Below, piece after piece: positions 1 to 6,973 of a stretch of DNA of 20,028 nucleotides. A program made the position numbers and the translations under genes. Origin of the DNA: Litorisediminicola beolgyonensis. GTDB lineage: Bacteria; Pseudomonadota; Alphaproteobacteria; Rhodobacterales; Rhodobacteraceae. Numbering within the stretch: the stretch's first letter is position 1; every line of letters begins with the position of its first letter. The notes beneath the pieces were generated by a model. It worked only from the letters and a program-made list of their open reading frames with translations. It did not search any database and was not told the origin of the DNA. The DNA lies in the NCBI RefSeq assembly GCF_042679605.1, contig NZ_JBHTMU010000056.1, positions 1 through 20,028 of the forward strand, in the 5' to 3' direction.

Positions 1-13
1 AGATTAGACATAT

Positions 14-74
14 CACCGCTCTGTTTTCGTGCGGTGAATCATGCCCTTCGGCTCAGATCAATGGGTCCTGAGCC
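14..74. other. Two hairpins beyond the 3' end of the DUF6473 gene
   Basis: Two inverted repeats lie just past the stop of the minus-strand DUF6473 gene. The first has arms CACCGC (14-19) and GCGGTG (31-36). The second has perfect 7-bp arms GGCTCAG (50-56) and CTGAGCC (68-74) with an 11-nt loop. Neither has a U-tract in the minus direction, so a terminator role is only possible. Nothing else is recognisable in bases 1-85. Confidence 0.3.
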
Positions 75-85
75 TAGGGCTTGCC

Positions 86-940
86 TTACCCCGCCCCCAC
101 TTCGGCCAGTCGCGGGGCCAGCGCCCTGGCCAAGGCCGAGGCGGCCTCGGCGTGACCGGCCGGGCCGATCTGTTCGGCGGCGGCGAGCGCATCGAAGCTG
201 GAATGGACCATGCCTTCGGTCCCCGTGTCGCCTGCGCCAGCCTTCGGCACGGATTGGACCACAGAAAGCGCGCGGGTCCCGGCCTCGGCCAGCATCGCGC
301 GTGTCACGAAGACCGGCTCGTTCAGGTGGCGCGCTTCGCCCGGCATCATGGCCTTGTCGGGCGGTGCCATGTCGGCGAACCAGAACAGCACCGCGCGCCC
401 CTCGAACTGGTCGAGCAGGCGCAGCATGCGCGCGGTCCAGGCGGTCTGCAGTTCCTCGACCACGAAATCGAACCGCTCGCGGCCCGTGGCGTAGAGTACG
501 TCGAGGAGATGCCGGGTAAAGGCGATCTGGCTGAAATCGACCTCGGGATAGAGCGCGGTGAGGATGCGAGAGGCCTTGACGAAACGGTCGTTGCGGCGCG
601 GATGCACCGCGTAGAAGCGGTTCGACATGTTCTGCGCGCCCATCGCCTGGAGCACGACCGCATCGGCGGAAAGCGCGATCTCGAGCACCGAAGGGTCGTG
701 CAACACCAAGTCGAGACCGGCATTCACCGCCCCGAAATTCACGACCGGAAGATCCAAGGCCTGCCCGAGGAGCGTCGGATACGGGTCGGGAATGAACCGG
801 CCATAGGTCGCGGTGCTGCCGATACAGGCCAGGTAGCGCCCGTCGAGATCGGCCTGGGGCCCGCGAAAGGCCACCCGGCTCTTGCCATAGCGGCAGGGGT
901 CGTAATTCAGGCCGCCGCGCCCGTCCTTGGCATGCGTCAT
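86..940 (-). CDS. DUF6473 family protein (function unknown)
   Basis: A 284-residue protein that matches, from memory, the Rhodobacteraceae family DUF6473 (N-terminal CRYG, RGPQxDLDG, and the QNMSNRFY-VHPRRNDRF region). It has no signal peptide and no membrane helix, so it is probably cytoplasmic. The layout hints at an SGNH/GDSL-hydrolase fold: a glycine-serine pair at 41-42 in the place of block I, NFGA at 68-71 as block II, GAQN at 101-104 as block III, and a C-terminal IGPAGH (258-263) like the end of SGNH proteins. The catalytic Asp-x-x-His ahead of that end appears lost (Ala and Gln instead). The start is ATG at 940 with no strong ribosome binding site. It diverges from the hydroxybutyryl-CoA dehydrogenase gene over a 156-bp gap. 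The family call is fairly safe; the fold is inference and no reaction can be assigned. Confidence 0.8.
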   Translation of the reverse strand: MTHAKDGRGGLNYDPCRYGKSRVAFRGPQADLDGRYLACIGSTATYGRFIPDPYPTLLGQALDLPVVNFGAVNAGLDLVLHDPSVLEIALSADAVVLQAMGAQNMSNRFYAVHPRRNDRFVKASRILTALYPEVDFSQIAFTRHLLDVLYATGRERFDFVVEELQTAWTARMLRLLDQFEGRAVLFWFADMAPPDKAMMPGEARHLNEPVFVTRAMLAEAGTRALSVVQSVPKAGAGDTGTEGMVHSSFDALAAAEQIGPAGHAEAASALARALAPRLAEVGAG

Positions 941-1096
941 GTCGGTGCCCCCGGTCTGGTGATCCAGGGAGGCTGCACGATTCGCCTTGCGGATTCGCTA
1001 AAGCTCAAATGCGTCTCGAACTGTTCCGACCTGCCTTGCTCCTGCCCGCGCCGCCCGCATATGGTCGCGGGACAGGCGCGACAGAAAGGGTGCGGC

Positions 1097-1972
1097 ATGG
1101 AAATCAAGACCGTCGGCGTCGTGGGCGCGGGACAGATGGGCAACGGCATTGCCCATGTGATGGCGCTTGCGGGCTATGACGTGCTGCTCAACGACATCTC
1201 GCAGGAGGCGCTCGACGCGGCGATGACGCAGATCGCCGCCAATCTCGACCGGCAGGTCAGCCGCGAGAAGATCAGCGCAGATGCCCGCGACGCGGCGCTC
1301 GCGCGGATCACCGCGACGGCGACGCTGGCCGATCTCGGGCAAAGCGATCTCGTCGTCGAGGCGGCGACCGAACGCGAAGAGGTCAAGAACAAGATTTTCG
1401 AGACGCTGCTGCCGCATCTGAAGCCCGAGACGCTGCTGACCTCGAACACCTCGTCGATCTCGATCACGCGTCTCGCCTCGCGCACCGACCGGCCGGAGAA
1501 GTTCATGGGGTTCCACTTCATGAACCCGGTGCCGATCATGAAACTCGTGGAGCTGATCCGCGGCATCCAGACCGACCAGGAGACCTACGAGGCCTGCCTC
1601 GGCGTGGTCGACACGCTCGGCAAGACCGCCGCCTCGGCCGAGGATTTCCCGGCCTTCATCGTCAACCGCATCCTGATGCCGATGATCAACGAGGCGGTCT
1701 ACACGCTCTACGAGGGTGTCGGCGGGGTCTATTCCATCGACGAGGCGATGAAGCTCGGCGCCAATCACCCGATGGGACCGCTGGAGCTTGCGGATTTCAT
1801 CGGGCTCGACACCTGTCTCGCGATCATGAACGTGCTGCATGACGGGTTGGGCGACACCAAGTACCGTCCCTGCCCGCTCCTGTCGAAATATGTGGAGGCG
1901 GGCTGGCTCGGGCGGAAGAGCAATCGCGGATTCTACGACTACCGCGGCGAGAAGCCGGTTCCGACGCGCTGA
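1097..1972 (+). CDS. hbd: 3-hydroxybutyryl-CoA dehydrogenase
   Basis: A 291-residue NAD(P)-dependent oxidoreductase that interconverts acetoacetyl-CoA and 3-hydroxybutyryl-CoA in short-chain beta-oxidation, butyrate or PHB-related metabolism. The Rossmann fingerprint GAGQMG is at 10-15. The catalytic region follows in order: SNTSS (116-120), FHFMNPVP with the active-site His at 140, and a Glu at 152. The C-terminal domain carries the HPMGPLELADFIGLD signature. Length is normal for the single-domain family (about 280-295). The open frame extends far upstream (to base 41), but homology begins at ATG 1097, which has a GAAAGGG ribosome binding site just upstream, so the long extension is rejected. 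It is a single gene here, and tandem hairpins follow its stop. A longer-chain 3-hydroxyacyl-CoA specificity cannot be excluded from sequence alone. Confidence 0.93.
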   Translation: MEIKTVGVVGAGQMGNGIAHVMALAGYDVLLNDISQEALDAAMTQIAANLDRQVSREKISADARDAALARITATATLADLGQSDLVVEAATEREEVKNKIFETLLPHLKPETLLTSNTSSISITRLASRTDRPEKFMGFHFMNPVPIMKLVELIRGIQTDQETYEACLGVVDTLGKTAASAEDFPAFIVNRILMPMINEAVYTLYEGVGGVYSIDEAMKLGANHPMGPLELADFIGLDTCLAIMNVLHDGLGDTKYRPCPLLSKYVEAGWLGRKSNRGFYDYRGEKPVPTR

Positions 1973-1980
1973 GAGGAGTT

Positions 1981-2031
1981 TCGGATCGGCTGCGCCGATC
2001 CGACCGGCGGCGCGGGCTGTCGCCCGCGCCG
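1981..2031. terminator. Tandem hairpins between convergent hbd and HPr genes
   Basis: Two back-to-back GC-rich hairpins start 8 bases after the hbd stop. The first has perfect 10-bp arms (1981-1990 and 1994-2003) around a TGC loop. The second has perfect 10-bp arms (2008-2017 and 2022-2031) around a TGTC loop. Neither is followed by a T-run on either strand. Their position between convergent genes suggests a bidirectional terminator or an mRNA 3'-end stabiliser. A weaker nested stem (GTCTGC at 2066-2071 with GCAGAC at 2098-2103, enclosing CCGTC-GGAA-GACGG) lies closer to the HPr stop. Confidence 0.55.
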
Positions 2032-2120
2032 GAACACGCGCAACGCTCTTATGTGTTGAGTGGCTGTCTGCCGTCGGAAGACGGTGTGCTACCTTGTGCA
2101 GACGCTCCGCCGCCCGGGCC

Positions 2121-2399
2121 TCAGCGGCCCTCGCCGAAATAATCCGCGACCAGCGCCTCGATCGCGTCGGCCAAGGCCTCGGCATCGGCCCCGCGGCAGT
2201 CGATCTCGATCTCGCTGCCCTTCGAAGCCGCGAGCATCAGGAGCCCCATGATGCTGTCTCCGGACGCGTCATGCCCGTCCTTCGTGACCTCGCAGGAGGC
2301 GTCGAACCCCTCGACCACCTCGACGAGCTTGGCCGAGGCGCGGGCGTGGAGGCCCTTTTCGTTGATGATCTTCAGCCGTCTGTGAACCGTTTCGGTCAT
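2121..2399 (-). CDS. HPr family phosphocarrier protein
   Basis: A 92-residue HPr/NPr-type phosphocarrier. It takes phosphate from enzyme I (PtsP in this lineage, not in the window) on the active-site His18 in the GLHARAS motif and hands it to EIIA-type proteins. Ser49 in the D-S-I-M-G motif lines up with the Ser46 site that HPr kinase phosphorylates, and the kinase gene lies in the same operon. The true start is ATG at 2399, which overlaps the EIIA stop in an ATGA arrangement; the longer upstream frame is shadow sequence. It is the last gene of the minus-strand chvI operon. With no permease nearby, the role is inferred to be regulatory (carbon/nitrogen signalling) rather than sugar uptake. 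Confidence 0.93.
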   Translation of the reverse strand: MTETVHRRLKIINEKGLHARASAKLVEVVEGFDASCEVTKDGHDASGDSIMGLLMLAASKGSEIEIDCRGADAEALADAIEALVADYFGEGR

Positions 2400-2830
2400 C
2401 TCGGGTTGTCCCCCTCGCCCGCGCCCGGGCCCATGTCGCGACCGGGCGGGATGTTCTGGCTGTCTATGTACTTGCGCCCGGCCTCGAGCGCCGCGCGGAC
2501 GGCTTCGGGCACCGGTAGATGGCGCGATTTGGCGAGCTTGATCAGCATCGGCAGGTTCGCGCCGTAGAGGATGCGCCGGTTCTCGGGCTGGCAGGCGCGC
2601 AGGCTGAGATTGGACGGCGAGCCCCCGAACATGTCGACAACGATCACGACGCCTTCGCCGTGATCCACGATATCGGCGGCATCGCAAATCTCGCGCTGCT
2701 TGGCCGCGCGGTCATGCTCGGCCTCGATCGAGATGGCCCGAATGCCGTCCTGAGCGCCGACGACATGCTCGACCGCCGCGAGATATTCCCGCGCGAGCCC
2801 GCCATGCGCCACGATGACGATCCCGATCAC
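2396..2830 (-). CDS. PTS EIIA-Man family component
   Basis: A 144-residue cytoplasmic mannose-family EIIA domain. The N-terminus IVIVAHGGLA places the phospho-accepting histidine at His9, and VVDMFGGSPSN is the typical second motif. It is a single EIIA domain without the IIB, IIC or IID parts needed for transport. In alphaproteobacteria such orphan EIIA-Man proteins belong to a regulatory phosphorelay with HPr and HPr kinase. The start is GTG at 2830: the next upstream sequence holds an AGGGA/GGAG purine stretch, and residues from position 1 match the family. It lies 12 bp downstream of rapZ and overlaps HPr by 4 bp, which implies translational coupling. The C-terminus (about 120-144) is Gly/Pro-rich and probably disordered. 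Confidence 0.9.
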   Translation of the reverse strand: MIGIVIVAHGGLAREYLAAVEHVVGAQDGIRAISIEAEHDRAAKQREICDAADIVDHGEGVVIVVDMFGGSPSNLSLRACQPENRRILYGANLPMLIKLAKSRHLPVPEAVRAALEAGRKYIDSQNIPPGRDMGPGAGEGDNPR

Positions 2831-2842
2831 GCTCCGCCGTCC

Positions 2843-3742
2843 CTACCTTGGTTCCGCGTCGCCCGGGCCCGGGACCATCCCGCGCCGCTCGAGCTCGCGA
2901 TGCCTAATTGACACCCGCCAGCCTGCCTCCGCAAGGCCAGCCGCCACGCTTTCCGTTACGGCAACCGAGCGGTGTTGCCCGCCGGTGCATCCGAAGCCGA
3001 TGGTGAAATGCGATTTCCCCTCGGCCCGGTGCGCGGGCAAGAGGAAGGTGAGCATTCCGGTGATCCGCTCGAGGAATTCCGCATGGCGCGGGTCCGCCGC
3101 GACATGGGCGACGACGGCGGCGTCGCGCCCGGTCAGCGCCCGCAGGTCCGGCACCCAATGCGGATTGGCGAGGAAGCGGCAATCGATCACCATGTCGGCC
3201 CCCATCGGCAAGCCGCGCTTGTAGGAAAAGGAATTGAGCGACACCGCAAGGCCGCGCTCGGTGCCGCGGCCGAACCAGTTCTCGAGCGCGGCGCGCAGGT
3301 CGTGCGGGCTGAAGGAGGACGTGTCGATCAGGGTGTCGGACACCGCGCGCAGCGGCTCGAGCAGCGTCTTTTCCTGCGCGATCGCCTGCTCGGGCGCGCT
3401 GTCGGTGGCGAGCGGATGGCGGCGGCGGGTCTCGGAGAAGCGGCGGACCAGCACGTCGGTGGCGCAGTCGAGATAGAGAAGCTCCAGCTCCAGCTCCGGT
3501 CGCCGCCCGAGCATCAGCGCAAGCTCGATAAAGGCATCGACCGAGAAATCGCGGTTGCGCACATCCACCCCGAGCGCCATCGGCTGCAGCGCGACGGGCC
3601 CGTCGAGGAGACGCGGGATGAGGCTGAGCGGGATGTTGTCGATGGCCTCGAAGCCGAAATCCTCGAGCGCATTGATCGCGGTCGCGCGCCCGGCGCCCGA
3701 GGGACCGGTGACAAGGACGACGCGCTGCGCGTGCTGGGTCAT
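2843..3742 (-). CDS. rapZ: RapZ family nucleotide-binding protein
   Basis: A 299-residue RapZ (YvcJ/YhbJ) protein. In E. coli, RapZ senses glucosamine-6-phosphate and steers decay of the small RNA GlmZ. In alphaproteobacteria the gene sits with hprK and the PTS genes, and its target is not established. The N-terminal P-loop domain is followed by the ALEDFGFEAIDNIPLSLIP segment and DVRNRD. The C-terminal RapZ domain carries the well-preserved GCTGGQHRSVAVTE motif. The P-loop is unusual: residues 13-20 read GPSGAGRA, so the expected Lys and Ser/Thr are Arg19 and Ala20. ATP binding by this copy is therefore doubtful, while the C-terminal domain looks intact. The ATG at 3742 overlaps the hprK stop (ATGA). 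Confidence 0.93.
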   Translation of the reverse strand: MTQHAQRVVLVTGPSGAGRATAINALEDFGFEAIDNIPLSLIPRLLDGPVALQPMALGVDVRNRDFSVDAFIELALMLGRRPELELELLYLDCATDVLVRRFSETRRRHPLATDSAPEQAIAQEKTLLEPLRAVSDTLIDTSSFSPHDLRAALENWFGRGTERGLAVSLNSFSYKRGLPMGADMVIDCRFLANPHWVPDLRALTGRDAAVVAHVAADPRHAEFLERITGMLTFLLPAHRAEGKSHFTIGFGCTGGQHRSVAVTESVAAGLAEAGWRVSIRHRELERRGMVPGPGDAEPR

Positions 3743-4170
3743 GGATCGAGGCCCTCCCGGCGGCCGCCGGTGAGACAGAGGGGAATGGCGTCCGCCATGT
3801 CGATATAGCGGCTCTTGCCGAGAAGCGGCAGGGGATGTGACAGGATTGTATAGCTGCGGGCGGGCGGCAGCCTCTCGGCCTCGTCCTGGTCGAGATCGAC
3901 CACGAGCGCGGCGAGCGCCTCGACCGGCTCGGCGCGGAGCAGCCCGACACCGCGGGCCTCGATCAGGCCGCGCCCCGCCTCTGGACAGGAGAGATGCAGG
4001 CCCTCCGGGACGGTCCGGACCTCGACGGCATCATCGGCGATGAGCCGGGCGCCACGGGCGATCAGCGCGAGCGCCAGCGCGGATTTGCCCGCGCCCGAGC
4101 TGCCCAGAATCAGAACGCCGCGGCCGCTCAGGGCCACGGCGCTGGCATGCAGGCGCATGGGATCGCTCAC
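3739..4170 (-). CDS. hprK: HPr kinase/phosphorylase (short alphaproteobacterial form)
   Basis: A 143-residue protein comprising only the catalytic kinase domain, as is usual in alphaproteobacteria; Gram-positive HprK is about 310 residues with an extra N-terminal domain. The Walker A motif GSSGAGKS is at 23-30, followed by LIADDAVEV and the HprK signature region EARGVGLLR. It should phosphorylate and dephosphorylate the regulatory serine of HPr, which is encoded three genes downstream. The called start is GTG at 4170. An internal ATG at 4158 (before RLHAS) is an equally acceptable start, and neither has a strong ribosome binding site. It lies 30 bp after the chvG stop and overlaps rapZ by 4 bp, so it belongs to the same transcript. 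Confidence 0.92.
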   Translation of the reverse strand: MSDPMRLHASAVALSGRGVLILGSSGAGKSALALALIARGARLIADDAVEVRTVPEGLHLSCPEAGRGLIEARGVGLLRAEPVEALAALVVDLDQDEAERLPPARSYTILSHPLPLLGKSRYIDMADAIPLCLTGGRREGLDP

Positions 4171-4200
4171 GGATGGCTGGCGCGCGGGCCGCGCCGGTCG

Positions 4201-5922
4201 TCAGATCGGAAGACCCACGACAAAGCGTGCGCCCAGCGGTTCGGAGGTGATGTCGGCCTCGGTCGGCCGGATGTTCTCGGCCCAGATCACGCCGCCATGC
4301 GCCTCGACGATCTGCTTCGAGATCGCGAGACCGAGGCCGGAATTGTTGCCGAACTCGCCCTCGGGCCGCTGCGAGTAGAAGCGCTTGAAGATCTTGGTGA
4401 GCGCCTGCTCCGGGATGCCCGGACCGGTGTCTTCGACCACCACCAGCACGCGGTTGTCGCGGCGCCGGACCCAGAGCCGGATCGCGTCGCCGTCCTCGCA
4501 GAAGGAGATCGCGTTGGTGATGAGATTGACGAAGACCTGCGCAAGCCGCGCCTCGAGGCCCTGGATCTGGATCGGGCGGGCGGGCAGATCGGTGATGAAC
4601 TCGATCCCGCGCTTCTTGGCGTCCTCGCCGAGATATTGCGTAAGGTTGTCGAGCATGCCGACGAGGTTGAACTCTTCCTCCTCCTCCTTGACGAGCTCGC
4701 TGTCGAGCCGGGAGGCGTTGGAGATGTCCGAGACGAGCCGGTCGAGGCGGCGCACGTCATGTTCGATCACGTCGAGGAGCTTGTCGCGATGCTCGGGCTT
4801 CTTGACGATGCGCAGCGACCCGATGGCCGAGCGCAGGCTCGCGAGCGGGTTCTTGATCTCGTGCGCGACATCGGCGGCGAACTGTTCGTTCGCGTCGATC
4901 CGGTCGTAGAGCGCGGCGACCATGCCCCGAAGCGCGCCGGACAGGCGGCCGATTTCATCGGGCCGCGCGGTCAGGTCGGGGATGCGGACGCGGCCCGGCG
5001 CGACGCTGCGGCGGTTGCGGTCACGGCCGATTTCCGCGGCGTCGGCCAGATCGGAGATCGGGTTCGCGATGGTCGAGGACAAGACGAGGCTGAGGCCGAT
5101 GGAGACGAGCGTGGCGATCACGAACATCTGCAGCACCCGCTCGCGCTCGAGCCGGACGGCGGTGTCGATCTCGGCGGCGGGAGAGACCAGTCCGATCACG
5201 CCGATTGTGGTGCCGTTCTGCTGGATCGGGGTGAGCGCGGTGAACATCGTCTCGCCGGCCGGGTTGGTGCCCTGGATCACGCGGATCGTGTCCATGCCCT
5301 CGGCTTCGATCAGCTGGCGCAGACGATCCTCGAGCGAGCGCGGCTGGGTTTCGGTCAGCATGGTGAAGACGCTCGACGTCGCCTGCCAGAGCGTCGCCAG
5401 GAAATCCGAGATCAGCGTCTGGCGCTCGGCGGGTGCCGCGGCGGTCGGATCGGACGCGACGCCCGCGGTCTCGCCCACGAGGAAGAGCCCGTCATCGAAG
5501 ATCAGAAGCCGCATGCCGTCGCTCAGCGAGAGCGCCTCGAGCGTTGCGGCGGTGTCGATATCCCTGTCGGAGGCCAGGCTCACCCGCCCGCTTTCGGGCA
5601 GCTGCGCCTCGAACACGTTGGCGATCAGCCGGGCTTCGCTTTCGACCGCGGCGCTTTTCTGGAGCGCCAGCGTGTCGCGCGACGAGTTGAGATAGAGGAT
5701 GCCCGCGACCAGGACATTGAGCGCGATCAGGTTGAAGGTGATGATCTTGCGCGTCAGGGGCGAGCGGTTGAGCGAGAACAGACCCCGCCGCGCACGGCTT
5801 TCGCGCAGCTCGGTCTCGACCGTGCCGTCAGGAGCGACCCATTCGTCGCCCAGAACAAGATCGTCGTCGCGCCTGTCGCGCGACGCCGTATCCTGCAGGG
5901 AGAGATCCTCGGCGAGGGCCAT
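4201..5922 (-). CDS. chvG: Sensor histidine kinase ChvG (ExoS-like)
   Basis: An inner-membrane sensor kinase of 573 residues (from ATG 5922). Order of parts: an acidic cytoplasmic N-terminus of about 58 residues, TM1 (about 59-79), a periplasmic sensor domain of nearly 190 residues, TM2 (about 266-286), HAMP, a HisKA domain with phospho-accepting His354 in FAADVAHEIKNPL, and an ATPase domain with the N-box VFVNLITNAISF, DTGPGIP and GLGLAISKQIVEAHGG. This matches ChvG of Agrobacterium and ExoS of Sinorhizobium, which respond to acid and envelope stress through ChvI. A GTG at 5928 overlaps the chvI stop, but the ATG six bases later has a properly spaced GAAGAG ribosome binding site and is preferred. 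An EEEEEF patch sits between HisKA and the ATPase domain. Confidence 0.94.
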   Translation of the reverse strand: MALAEDLSLQDTASRDRRDDDLVLGDEWVAPDGTVETELRESRARRGLFSLNRSPLTRKIITFNLIALNVLVAGILYLNSSRDTLALQKSAAVESEARLIANVFEAQLPESGRVSLASDRDIDTAATLEALSLSDGMRLLIFDDGLFLVGETAGVASDPTAAAPAERQTLISDFLATLWQATSSVFTMLTETQPRSLEDRLRQLIEAEGMDTIRVIQGTNPAGETMFTALTPIQQNGTTIGVIGLVSPAAEIDTAVRLERERVLQMFVIATLVSIGLSLVLSSTIANPISDLADAAEIGRDRNRRSVAPGRVRIPDLTARPDEIGRLSGALRGMVAALYDRIDANEQFAADVAHEIKNPLASLRSAIGSLRIVKKPEHRDKLLDVIEHDVRRLDRLVSDISNASRLDSELVKEEEEEFNLVGMLDNLTQYLGEDAKKRGIEFITDLPARPIQIQGLEARLAQVFVNLITNAISFCEDGDAIRLWVRRRDNRVLVVVEDTGPGIPEQALTKIFKRFYSQRPEGEFGNNSGLGLAISKQIVEAHGGVIWAENIRPTEADITSEPLGARFVVGLPI

Positions 5923-5924
5923 GA

Positions 5925-6626
5925 TCACTCTTCGTTGTAGCGGTACCCGATGCCATAGAGCGTCTCGATGGCGGAGAAGTCGTCATCCACCGAGCGCATC
6001 TTCTTGCGCAGCCGCTTGATGTGGCTGTCGATGGTGCGGTCGTCGACATAGACTTGGTCGTCATAGGCGACATCCATGAGCTGATCGCGCGATTTCACGA
6101 AACCCGGGCGCTGTGCCAGGGCCTGCAGGAGCAGGAATTCGGTCACGGTGAGCGAGACGTCCTTGCCCTTCCAGGTCACGGAGTGGCGCAGCGGATCCAT
6201 CGTCAGCGAACCGCGGACCATGAGCTTGGTCTCTTCGGTGTCGCCCACGGCGTTGGTGGCGACCGCTTCCTGACGGCGCAGAAGCGCGCGGATGCGCTCG
6301 ACCAGAAGGCGCTGCGAGAACGGCTTCTTGACGTAATCGTCCGCGCCCATGCGCAGGCCGAGAACCTCGTCGATCTCGTCATCCTTGGAGGTCAGGAAGA
6401 TGATCGGCATCTTGGACTTCTGGCGCACGCGCTGCAGCAGGTCCATGCCATCCATCCGGGGCATCTTGATGTCGAAGACCGCCATGTCGGGCAGCTTCTT
6501 GTTGAATGCGTCCAGTGCCTGCTGGCCGTCATTATACGTCTCAACCTCGAAGCCCTCGGCTTCGAGTGTCATGGCGACAGATGTCAGGATATTCCTGTCA
6601 TCGTCCACGAGGGCGATCTTGGACAT
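5925..6626 (-). CDS. chvI: Response regulator ChvI
   Basis: A 233-residue OmpR/PhoB-type regulator. The receiver domain (1-120) has the acidic pocket VDDD (7-10), the phospho-acceptor Asp52 in FDIKMPRMDG, the Thr/Ser switch in FLTSKDD, and the conserved Lys in VKKPF (about 101). The winged-helix DNA-binding domain (about 130-233) ends with the typical RTIDSHIKRLRKKM and GIGYRYN motifs. It is the partner of the adjacent ChvG and the first gene of the minus-strand operon running through HPr. The start is ATG 6626 with a well-placed AAGGA ribosome binding site (6634-6638). Nothing is odd about it. Confidence 0.96.
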   Translation of the reverse strand: MSKIALVDDDRNILTSVAMTLEAEGFEVETYNDGQQALDAFNKKLPDMAVFDIKMPRMDGMDLLQRVRQKSKMPIIFLTSKDDEIDEVLGLRMGADDYVKKPFSQRLLVERIRALLRRQEAVATNAVGDTEETKLMVRGSLTMDPLRHSVTWKGKDVSLTVTEFLLLQALAQRPGFVKSRDQLMDVAYDDQVYVDDRTIDSHIKRLRKKMRSVDDDFSAIETLYGIGYRYNEE

Positions 6627-6633
6627 AGGGTTT

Positions 6634-6695
6634 TCCTTGTACTGCTCACTTTATGATTTTTTCCACAGTATGAGCACATTCCGCCATTTCAGCAA
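6634..6695 (-). promoter_or_regulatory. Candidate chvI promoter and ribosome binding site
   Basis: Read on the minus strand, a TTGCTG -35-like hexamer (6690-6695) and a CATACT -10-like hexamer (6667-6672) are separated by exactly 17 bp. The AAGGA ribosome binding site is at 6634-6638, ahead of chvI ATG 6626. The hexamers match the sigma-70 consensus only moderately, so the promoter is a candidate; the ribosome binding site is clear. Confidence 0.4.
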
Positions 6696-6790
6696 ATGCC
6701 TTCTGCGAATCAGCCGCCGCAACTGTGTCCATCCAGACAGAAATTCGTAACCAATGGCTAAATTACCGCACTCTGCCGCCCGCCTCTCGC

Positions 6791-6824
6791 CGTGGTTGCG
6801 CTAAACTGGGCGTGGTTGCGCTAA
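6791..6824 (+). repeat. 14-bp tandem repeat upstream of pckA, likely operator pair
   Basis: CGTGGTTGCGCTAA occurs twice exactly, at 6791-6804 and 6811-6824, with a 20-bp period (about two helical turns), about 150 bp upstream of pckA. The core GGTTGCGCTAAC of the second copy is an imperfect inverted repeat around a central CG (4 of 6 positions pair), as in operators of LacI-family regulators. LacI-family proteins of the PckR/CceR type control pckA and central carbon genes in alphaproteobacteria. The assignment to such a regulator is inference. Confidence 0.5.
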
Positions 6825-6973
6825 CGTCCGGCGCGCGGTCTGTTCATACCCCAACCCGACTGTTAATCCCCGGCATACTGGCGCTTAGACGGCGTCAGCG
6901 ACGGTCGCGTCTCCGCGCCACCGCCTGTGAGAGATCGCCGCGCGACAGGGCCGCGGCCGAAGGAGCAAGACAG

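Larger units (their letters stand above)
6627..6973. other. Divergent chvI / pckA control region (347 bp, no gene)
   Basis: This gene-free stretch separates the divergent chvI operon and pckA. The chvI-proximal part is noticeably AT-richer and holds the candidate chvI promoter. The middle holds a 14-bp tandem repeat (6791-6824). The pckA-proximal part is GC-rich and ends with an AGGAG ribosome binding site (6961-6965), eight bases before the pckA ATG. The frame of pckA is open back to 6725, but that extension has no family similarity. I could not find a convincing pckA -35/-10 pair. Confidence 0.7.

Noticed and set aside
41..1096. Long plus-strand open frame extending hbd upstream by about 350 codons
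   Set aside because: It runs antisense through the DUF6473 gene. Family homology of hbd begins at ATG 1097 with its own ribosome binding site.
3994..5940. 648-codon plus-strand open frame opposite hprK and chvG
   Set aside because: Low-complexity Arg/Asp/Gly/Glu-rich translation that mirrors chvG codon positions; typical antisense shadow of a GC-rich gene.
6851..6880. CATACT near 6874 as a pckA -10 element
   Set aside because: No acceptable -35 hexamer at 16-18 bp upstream; the TTGCGC within the repeats is too far away for standard spacing.
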